A DNA stretch of 7,813 bases from contig JAHFDU010000179.1 in the NCBI GenBank assembly GCA_023248835.1, positions 1 to 7,813 of the forward strand, given 5' to 3'. Position 1 is the first letter of the stretch; every line of letters starts with the position of its first letter. The DNA comes from Myxococcales bacterium (GTDB lineage: Bacteria > Myxococcota_A > Polyangia > Palsa-1104). The notes below the pieces were generated by a model. The model worked only from the letters and a program-made list of their open reading frames with translations, was not told where the DNA came from and searched no databases. The position numbers and the translations under genes are program-made. Positions 1 through 4,777 of the stretch are shown here, one piece after another.

Positions 1-236
1 TCTGGGCAGCGCCGAGCCCGACTGACACCAAGCGCAATCAAATTTTTGAGCTCTGGGTCGACACTGCCCAGCCAGGTGAGGAAAGGTCGGATGCCGGCGC
101 CGAAGCGCGCGCGCGGATTGAGGCCTTCATCCGGCGACAGCTGCCCGAAGGCTCAAGTGAGGCCTATAGCGCGGACGAGCTTTCTCGCTATCAAAAGCGG
201 TCAAAACTGCGATTTGACCCCTATCGCACGCTCTAA
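1..236 (+). CDS. C-terminal end of an unrecognised protein (5' end outside window)
   Basis: The frame starting at base 3 is open from the window edge to a TAA at 234-236, giving 77 residues of a protein whose start lies upstream. The fragment is hydrophilic. It has an acidic/alanine-rich middle containing EARARIEAFIRRQLPEG, a likely amphipathic helix, and a basic aromatic tail ending in RFDPYRTL. I recognise no domain or catalytic motif, and there is no membrane segment. Codon use (GCC, GAG, CGC, CTG) matches the genes downstream, and this frame fits coding better than the overlapping ATG frame at 46-345, which runs into the next gene out of frame. Only 20 bp separate it from the PilZ gene on the same strand, so the two may share a transcript. 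Function is unknown. Confidence 0.6.
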   Translation, partial: WAAPSPTDTKRNQIFELWVDTAQPGEERSDAGAEARARIEAFIRRQLPEGSSEAYSADELSRYQKRSKLRFDPYRTL

Positions 237-244
237 GATCGAGC

Positions 245-250
245 TAAAAT
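245..250 (+). promoter_or_regulatory. -10-like hexamer TAAAAT just upstream of the PilZ gene
   Basis: TAAAAT (five of six to the sigma70 -10 consensus) ends 6 nt before the ATG at 257. Transcription would therefore begin at about the A of the start codon. No Shine-Dalgarno-like sequence occupies the 12 nt before the ATG, and no good -35 box lies 16-18 bp upstream. It is reported because the same geometry recurs at other genes in this window. On its own it is weak evidence. Confidence 0.25.
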
Positions 251-256
251 GGCCGG

Positions 257-1006
257 ATGATGGACCAAAGGCGAGAGCCGCGCTACAAAATGCAATTGCC
301 GGCGATGCTGGTGCGGGGCAAAAAAGCCGCCCAGATGCTCACTGAAGATGTCAGCTACCATGGGCTTTTTCTGCGCACCGATTCCCCGCCGAGCATGCGC
401 CAATTGATCGAAGTCCGACTGCAGCTGCCACCGACGGGAGAAGAGGTCGCGCTGCACGCCATGGCGATGCACACGGTAAAGCCGGACAACCAGTTCAAAC
501 GCACCCCTGGGGTCGGAGTGCAGCTGTACGGGCTCGACAAGCAAGTGCAGACCAAATGGACCGAGTTTATCCGGTTGGTACAAACCGCCGAAGAGGCCAA
601 GACACCGATCGCGGTCTTGGCCGCAGCGCGCCCGACCGAGCCGGTGCGTCGCCAACATGAGCGGCTCGAGCTCGACTTGCCGATCGAAATCGCCGGCATC
701 GACGACGACGATTTTCCGATCGAGATCGAAACCGATCGACTGCAGGCGCGCACCGCCGATATTTCGCTCGGCGGCATGTGGGTCGACAGCGCCTTCGACT
801 TTCCGATTGGCACCCTGCTCAGGATCCAAGTCGTGCATCCTGACACCAAAGCCACCTTGATGCTGTCCGCTCGGGTCACCCGCAACGGTCCCGCGAGGCG
901 GCGCGGCTTTGCCGTCGAGTTTGACCATTTTGATCGAGACAAACAGAAAGAATTTTTCAATTTTCTCGACAGTGATGCAGCGCCGGCCAAACCTAAGAAA
1001 AAGTAA
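257..1006 (+). CDS. Tandem PilZ-domain protein, likely cyclic-di-GMP receptor
   Basis: A 249-residue soluble protein made of two consecutive PilZ domains, at about residues 1-108 and 128-237. PilZ domains bind cyclic di-GMP through an RxxxR motif and a D/NxSxxG motif. Here both copies look complete: R5/R9 with D31, S33, G36 in the first, and R132/R136 with D168, S170, G173 in the second. The second copy carries an acidic insert (four consecutive Asp at 149-152) before its DxSxxG motif. The tail is Lys-rich (KPKKK). There is no signal peptide, transmembrane segment or output domain, so it probably acts as a cytoplasmic adaptor binding a partner protein. ATG 257 is immediately followed by a second ATG at 260, and either could be used; neither has a clear ribosome binding site. 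It probably follows the upstream partial gene in one transcript. Its TAA directly abuts the TGA of the convergent rlmI gene. The fold assignment is strong, while the target process (motility, exopolysaccharide or other) cannot be read from the sequence. Confidence 0.88.
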   Translation: MMDQRREPRYKMQLPAMLVRGKKAAQMLTEDVSYHGLFLRTDSPPSMRQLIEVRLQLPPTGEEVALHAMAMHTVKPDNQFKRTPGVGVQLYGLDKQVQTKWTEFIRLVQTAEEAKTPIAVLAAARPTEPVRRQHERLELDLPIEIAGIDDDDFPIEIETDRLQARTADISLGGMWVDSAFDFPIGTLLRIQVVHPDTKATLMLSARVTRNGPARRRGFAVEFDHFDRDKQKEFFNFLDSDAAPAKPKKK

Positions 1007-2161
1007 TCAATCGACCGCCAGCAGCACCCACTTCAGATAGCGTCCTTCGACAAATCCAGGCACGGTGGGATGATCGCTCGGCTGGCCGCGCACTTCGATG
1101 ACGCGAGCTGAGCGCTTGGCTTTTTGGCACGCCAGACCGAGCATCGACTGGAAACTTGCCATGGTGACGTGACTTGAACAGCTGGCAGCGGCGAGCAGCC
1201 CGCCCGGTGCAACGACACTCAGTGCCAGCGCGTTGAGATCGCGGTAGGCGTGCAGTGCTTTGGGCAGTGCGCCGTGCGAGGGGGCGAAACTCGGCGGATC
1301 GACGATCACCACGTCGAACTTGTCGGTGGTTTGAGACAGCCACTCAAATGCGTCGGCACAAACGATCTGATGTTTTTCTGAATCGAGGCGATTGAGCGCA
1401 AAATTCGACTTGGCGTCCTCGAGCGCCGGTCGAGCGCTGTCCACCGTGACCACTTTTTTTGCGCCAGCGAGCGCGGCGTAGACCGAAAAGCCGCCGGTGT
1501 AGCCGAACAGATTGCATACCGCGGCGTTTTTGCAATGCGATTGCAGCGCGCGGCGATTTTCGCGCTGGTCGAGAAAAAATCCAGTCTTCTGGCCATGCAC
1601 CACATCGACCAGAAAAACCACGCCGTGCTCGACGATTTCGATCGACGCGGGCGGTGCCTCCCCGGCGAGCACTTCGCCTTTTTCGCCCCGCGATCGCTCA
1701 TACACGGTAGTGATGCCGAGCGAGCGACCCTGCTCAACCAGCTGGCGCACCACTTGATCGCGCCACGCCCGCGCCGCCTCGCCGTCGATGCGCAACACCG
1801 CCACGCCGGCATAGACATCCACCACGATGCCGGGCAAAAAATCGCCCTCGCCACTACACCAACGAAAGGCGTTGGTTTTTCCATCCTCAAGCAAGCGCTT
1901 GCGCAATCCGAGCGCTGACGACAGCCGCGCGGCGATAAATTGGTCGTCGACCGCTTCGCTCTCGACGCGAGTCGCCACTCTCACCGCAATCGGCGATTTG
2001 GCATCGTACAGGCCGCGCGCGACAAACTGCCCGTGCCGGTTCACCACATCGACCACGGTTCCGGTCGCTGCACCAGTCGCGCTGAGAGCGTCGCGATAGA
2101 TCCACGGATGGCCCGCTCTAATCGCGCGCTCGAGATCTTTTTTAAGCCGAACCTGCTGCAT
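1007..2161 (-). CDS. rlmI: RlmI-family 23S rRNA (cytosine-C5) methyltransferase
   Basis: A 384-residue class I SAM-dependent methyltransferase of the RlmI type, which in E. coli makes m5C1962 in 23S rRNA. An N-terminal PUA-like RNA-binding domain (about 1-75, containing HPWIYRDAL at 18-26) precedes the catalytic domain. KTGFFLDQRENR at 192-203 is the family signature. NLFGYTGGFSVYA at 217-229 is the SAM-binding loop, and D241 is the acidic residue at the end of the next strand. DPPSF at 288-292 is motif IV, and SCSSHV at 327-332 carries the presumed catalytic Cys328. The C-terminal DHP (363-365) and EGRYLK (372-377) also fit. The ATG at 2161 is chosen because MQQVRLKKDLERAIRAGHPW aligns with the usual RlmI start. 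A TTG at 2179 would add six residues. Neither has a convincing ribosome binding site. The gene is divergent from ald and converges with the PilZ gene with no space between stop codons. The exact target nucleotide is inferred from the family; RlmK or RlmL-like relatives are less likely. Confidence 0.9.
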   Translation of the reverse strand: MQQVRLKKDLERAIRAGHPWIYRDALSATGAATGTVVDVVNRHGQFVARGLYDAKSPIAVRVATRVESEAVDDQFIAARLSSALGLRKRLLEDGKTNAFRWCSGEGDFLPGIVVDVYAGVAVLRIDGEAARAWRDQVVRQLVEQGRSLGITTVYERSRGEKGEVLAGEAPPASIEIVEHGVVFLVDVVHGQKTGFFLDQRENRRALQSHCKNAAVCNLFGYTGGFSVYAALAGAKKVVTVDSARPALEDAKSNFALNRLDSEKHQIVCADAFEWLSQTTDKFDVVIVDPPSFAPSHGALPKALHAYRDLNALALSVVAPGGLLAAASCSSHVTMASFQSMLGLACQKAKRSARVIEVRGQPSDHPTVPGFVEGRYLKWVLLAVD

Positions 2162-2185
2162 TTGGTTTTCGGAATACAACCACAG

Positions 2186-2212
2186 TTGACACTCCGATGC
2201 GAAGCGTAGAAA
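2186..2212 (+). promoter_or_regulatory. Candidate ald promoter (TTGACA / TAGAAA)
   Basis: In the short gap between the divergent rlmI and ald genes, a perfect -35 box TTGACA (2186-2191) is followed after 15 bp by TAGAAA (2207-2212), four of six to the -10 consensus. The spacer is shorter than the optimal 17 bp, so the promoter would be modest or factor-dependent. Transcription would start near 2219, about 2 nt before the ald ATG, giving an essentially leaderless message. I saw no clear promoter for rlmI on the opposite strand in the same gap. Confidence 0.4.
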
Positions 2213-2220
2213 ACTCCACC

Positions 2221-3318
2221 ATGATCATCGGTGTACCGACTGAAGTGAAGACGCGCGAATATCGGGTGGGAATGATTCCGGCGGGCGTGCGCATGCTGCG
2301 TGCCCACGGCCACCAAGTGCTGGTGCAAACCGGCGCTGGGATCGGCTCGGGAATTCCGGATGAGGCCTATCAGCAGGCCGGCGCCGAAATCGTCAGCGGG
2401 CCGGACGCGGTGTGGAAACGCGCCGAGATGATCTTCAAGGTCAAAGAGCCGCTCAAAGAAGAATACCCGCGCCTGCGCGAGGGGCAGATTCTCTACACCT
2501 ATCTGCACTTGGCGGCGGCGCCCGAACTTGGCCAAGAGCTGATTCGGCGTGGCGTCACCGGCGTCGCCTATGAAACCATCGAACTCGATGGAGGTAAGTT
2601 ACCGTTATTACAGCCGATGTCGGCGGTCGCCGGACGCATGTCGATTCAAGTCGCGGCCACCTATCTGGAAAAAGAGCGCGGCGGCAAAGGCATCCTGTTA
2701 GGCGGCGTGCCCGGCGTCCGCCGCGGCCGAGTCGCCATCATCGGCGGCGGCGTGGTCGGCCAAAACGCCGCCCGCATGGCGATTGGCCTCGGCGCCCTGG
2801 TCAATGTGCTCGACATCAACCCCGACACCCTGGCCTATATCGACGACATCTATCAGGGCCGGGTCAATACCCTCTATTCCGACCCGGTATCGATTGAGGA
2901 GTCGGTCTGTCGCGCCGACGTGGTGGTCGGTGGCGTGCTGGTGGCCGGGGCCCGGGCGCCACGCCTGGTGACCGAGGCGATGATCAAAAAAATGGAGCCC
3001 GGCAGCGTCATCGTCGATGTTGCGGTCGACCAGGGCGGCTGCATCGAAACCTGCCATCCCACCACCCACGACGACCCGACTTTTACCGTCCACGGCGTAG
3101 TCCACTATTGCGTCGCCAACATGCCCGGCGCGGTCGCTCACACCTCGACCTTTGCGCTCAACAACGCCACCATCTCTTATGGCGTCAAAATCGCCGACCT
3201 CGGCATTGTCGAAGCCGCCAAGCAGCCAGCGATTCTGCGCGGCATCAACACCTATCGCGGCAAAGTCATCCATCCAGCTGTGGCCGCCGCCCTCGGCGTC
3301 GAACACCATTCACTTTAA
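2221..3318 (+). CDS. ald: Alanine dehydrogenase (NAD-dependent)
   Basis: A 365-residue enzyme for the reversible oxidative deamination of L-alanine to pyruvate and ammonia with NAD+, close to the usual length of about 370. Substrate and catalytic residues known from the family fall at the expected positions: R15, K75 (KVKEP), H96 (YLHLA) and D270. The Rossmann segment VAIIGGGVVG at 171-180 supplies GxGxxG (G175, G177, G180), and D198 at the end of the next strand indicates NAD rather than NADP. LLQPMS (129-134) and MPGAVAHTST (301-310) are further family landmarks. The start is set at ATG 2221 because MIIGVPTEVKTREYRV is the canonical N-terminus. An in-frame ATG at 2197 would add eight residues of no family character. 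No Shine-Dalgarno sequence is evident. The gene stands alone: divergent from rlmI, and separated by 74 bp from the sigma factor. NAD(P) transhydrogenase alpha subunit is a related alternative but is longer and lacks this exact set. Confidence 0.95.
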   Translation: MIIGVPTEVKTREYRVGMIPAGVRMLRAHGHQVLVQTGAGIGSGIPDEAYQQAGAEIVSGPDAVWKRAEMIFKVKEPLKEEYPRLREGQILYTYLHLAAAPELGQELIRRGVTGVAYETIELDGGKLPLLQPMSAVAGRMSIQVAATYLEKERGGKGILLGGVPGVRRGRVAIIGGGVVGQNAARMAIGLGALVNVLDINPDTLAYIDDIYQGRVNTLYSDPVSIEESVCRADVVVGGVLVAGARAPRLVTEAMIKKMEPGSVIVDVAVDQGGCIETCHPTTHDDPTFTVHGVVHYCVANMPGAVAHTSTFALNNATISYGVKIADLGIVEAAKQPAILRGINTYRGKVIHPAVAAALGVEHHSL

Positions 3319-3330
3319 TTTGTAAGCGTT

Positions 3331-3346
3331 ATCAAGATATCAAGAT
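3331..3346 (+). repeat. Perfect tandem 8-bp repeat (ATCAAGAT x2) upstream of the sigma gene
   Basis: ATCAAGAT occurs twice head to tail at 3331-3338 and 3339-3346, in the 74-bp gap between ald and the ECF sigma gene. It lies 15-50 bp upstream of the -10-like TATATT at 3381. Two adjacent direct sites are a common arrangement for regulator binding, but no protein is identified. The remainder of the gap holds no hairpin terminator that I can see. Confidence 0.45.
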
Positions 3347-3380
3347 CCGTCCCCTGGAATAATTTTGGCTAACATCATGT

Positions 3381-3386
3381 TATATT
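3381..3386 (+). promoter_or_regulatory. -10-like hexamer TATATT before the ECF sigma gene
   Basis: TATATT (five of six to consensus) ends 6 nt before the ATG at 3393, which would put the transcription start at the A of the start codon. There is no Shine-Dalgarno sequence in the interval TGCTAG and no recognisable -35 box at 16-18 bp. The GGAAT at 3356-3360 loosely recalls an ECF -35 element, but I see no matching ECF -10 sequence, so self-regulation is not demonstrated. Confidence 0.3.
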
Positions 3387-3392
3387 TGCTAG

Positions 3393-3971
3393 ATGGCGGT
3401 CGATTTGCGGCAAAAAAGCGATTTTGAAGCGCTGGCGATGGTCCACCTCGACAGCCTCTATTCGACCGCCTTGCGCATGGCCCACGACGCTGGCGACGCC
3501 GAAGATTTGGTCCAGGATGCGATGCTTTCGGCCTATCGCTTTTTTGACCAGTTTGAGACCGGCAGCAACTTTAAAGCTTGGCTATTCAAGATCTTAACCA
3601 ACACTTTTATCAACAAATATCGGCGCCGCCTGCGCGAGCGTGAAGTCAAAGAGCGGTTCGACGCCGAACCGGCCGGCGATCCGCCGCGTGATCCGGAAAG
3701 CGAGCTGTTTTCGCGCTTGGTTTCAAACGACGTGCGGCGCGCGCTCGAGCGCGTTCCCTACGACTATCGGATGGCGGTGGTGTTAAGCGATTTGCAGGAA
3801 TTTAGCTACAAAGAGATCGCCGAGATCATGAACTGTCCCGTCGGCACGGTGATGAGCCGGCTGCATCGCGGCCGCAAGCTGCTTAAACGCGCGCTGTTTG
3901 AAGAGACGGCTGACGAAGCGTCGCCGGGCCAACTCATCGCTTTTCCAGGAGCCGGTCGTGCCGCTGACTGA
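3393..3971 (+). CDS. ECF-family RNA polymerase sigma factor (group IV sigma70)
   Basis: A 192-residue sigma factor with only the two ECF domains, directing RNA polymerase to a dedicated set of promoters. Sigma region 2 spans about 15-80, with DAEDLVQDAMLSAY (35-48) in the core-binding part and FKAWLFKILTNTFINKYRR (60-78) covering the -10 recognition and melting helices. A charged linker (80-110) leads to sigma region 4 (about 112-168), whose helix-turn-helix SYKEIAEIMNCPVGTVMSRL (138-157) contacts the -35 element and is followed by HRGRKLLKR. The extra C-terminal tail (about 170-192) is short and not a recognised domain. The following gene overlaps by 14 nt and encodes a zinc-finger membrane anti-sigma factor, so this sigma is very likely held inactive until an envelope or redox signal releases it. 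The ATG at 3393 has no ribosome binding site, yet the protein starts normally there. The regulon is unknown. Confidence 0.93.
   Translation: MAVDLRQKSDFEALAMVHLDSLYSTALRMAHDAGDAEDLVQDAMLSAYRFFDQFETGSNFKAWLFKILTNTFINKYRRRLREREVKERFDAEPAGDPPRDPESELFSRLVSNDVRRALERVPYDYRMAVVLSDLQEFSYKEIAEIMNCPVGTVMSRLHRGRKLLKRALFEETADEASPGQLIAFPGAGRAAD
3947..3951 (+). promoter_or_regulatory. Ribosome binding site AGGAG fixing a GTG start of the anti-sigma gene
   Basis: AGGAG lies 6 nt before GTG 3958, inside the last codons of the sigma gene. This ideal spacing decides the start of the anti-sigma gene in favour of GTG 3958. The alternative ATG at 3898 lies deep in the sigma coding region and would add an unlikely Arg/Lys-rich leader. 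Confidence 0.8.
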
Positions 3972-4743
3972 AACACCTCTGCGCTGCGACCAGGTAGTGC
4001 GATTTGCCGACGCCTTTGTCGACGGCGAATTTACGGGCGCCGAGCGCTGCGAAATTGAAGATCATCTCGGCGCCTGTGACGGCTGTGCGGCGCAGGTGCG
4101 TACACAGGCCGAATTCCGCCACCGCATCAAACAGACCGGCCCGAAAGAGAGTGCCCCCGATTTGTTGCGCCAACGGATCGCTCAGCAGCTTTCGAAAAAC
4201 GCTGTCGCGGCGCGACGAAAGCAGACCCGGCGTCTCTTGATGGTGGCCAGTATTCCGGCGGCCGCTGCTCTCGTCATCGCCGCCTGGCATCGGCCGATCT
4301 ACCCGCAGGCGCAGCTCGCCGACATTGTCCGCAAACACTCGCGCAACTTGCCGGTCGAAATTTCGGGCAACAATGACGCGGTCAAGAAATGGTACGCCGA
4401 CAAAGTTAATTTTCCGGTTTCGCCCCCGCGGCTGAGCATGGCCAAAGGCGAAGTCGCGCTGCGCGGCGGTCGACTGGCACAGATCGGCGATCATGAAGCC
4501 GCCTATTTGGTCTATGACGCCAGCGGCAACAAGGTGAGTGTGTTCATTTTTGACCCGGGCGACGAGGCGCTCGAGGTGCCGCGACGTCAGCCGATGATGA
4601 TCGACAATCGCCCGGTCTACATCGATGCCGAACGCGGCTACAATGTGGCGCGCTACCGCGACCGTGGCGTCGGCTATGCCATCGCTTCCGACCTTGGCGA
4701 AGACGACATGCTCAAGCTGGTGTCGTCTGCCGTGTCGCATTGA
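3958..4743 (+). CDS. Zinc-finger membrane anti-sigma factor (RsiW/COG5662-like)
   Basis: A 261-residue anti-sigma factor, starting at GTG, for the sigma factor encoded just before it. The cytoplasmic N-terminus carries the zinc-binding anti-sigma signature HxxxCxxC (H36, C40, C43), preceded by C10 and C31, which would wrap around and inhibit the sigma. Basic residues RRKQTRR (86-92) precede one hydrophobic segment (about 93-110, rich in Ala, Val, Leu, Ile), consistent with a single membrane crossing with the N-terminus inside. Residues 111-261 would form the extracytoplasmic sensor. KKWYADKVNFPV (143-154), the stretch around AAYLVYDASG (181-190), and GYNVARYRDRGVGYAIASDL (227-246) recall the outer domain of RsiW-type regulators in proteobacteria; this is recognition from memory. 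The gene overlaps the sigma gene by 14 nt, indicating translational coupling and matched dosage. No protease gene for signal-dependent release lies nearby. The signal is unknown. Confidence 0.88.
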   Translation: MPLTETPLRCDQVVRFADAFVDGEFTGAERCEIEDHLGACDGCAAQVRTQAEFRHRIKQTGPKESAPDLLRQRIAQQLSKNAVAARRKQTRRLLMVASIPAAAALVIAAWHRPIYPQAQLADIVRKHSRNLPVEISGNNDAVKKWYADKVNFPVSPPRLSMAKGEVALRGGRLAQIGDHEAAYLVYDASGNKVSVFIFDPGDEALEVPRRQPMMIDNRPVYIDAERGYNVARYRDRGVGYAIASDLGEDDMLKLVSSAVSH

Positions 4744-4768
4744 CGTTTTAGCTCAGCCAGAGTAAAAT
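4740..4768 (+). promoter_or_regulatory. sigma70-type promoter TTGACG-N17-TAAAAT
   Basis: The -35 box TTGACG (4740-4745, five of six) and -10 box TAAAAT (4763-4768, five of six) are separated by exactly 17 bp, making this the best-formed promoter in the window. The -35 box contains the TGA stop codon of the anti-sigma gene. The predicted start of transcription, about 4774-4777, lies just before the TTG start codon at 4778. The receiver/coiled-coil gene is therefore probably transcribed independently of the sigma/anti-sigma operon, with little or no 5' leader. Confidence 0.6.
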
Positions 4769-4777
4769 TTCCTTGTT

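Noticed and set aside
46..345. Open frame of 99 codons on + strand at the window start
   Set aside because: It overlaps the true C-terminal frame (ending at 236) and the start of the PilZ gene in a different frame. Its composition is Arg/Pro/Ser-rich shadow-type sequence with no domain.
233..928. Long minus-strand frame (231 codons) opposite the PilZ gene
   Set aside because: It is an antisense shadow of a gene with clear PilZ motifs. The translation has no recognisable family features and the length follows from high GC content.
3356..3385. Possible ECF-type autoregulated promoter (GGAAT as -35)
   Set aside because: No matching ECF -10 sequence occurs at 15-17 bp, and GGAAT alone is too common to support the claim.
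3934..4740. 268-codon minus-strand frame opposite the anti-sigma gene
   Set aside because: The plus-strand frame has the zinc-finger motif, membrane helix and a proper ribosome binding site. The antisense translation is His/Arg/Asp-rich without domains.
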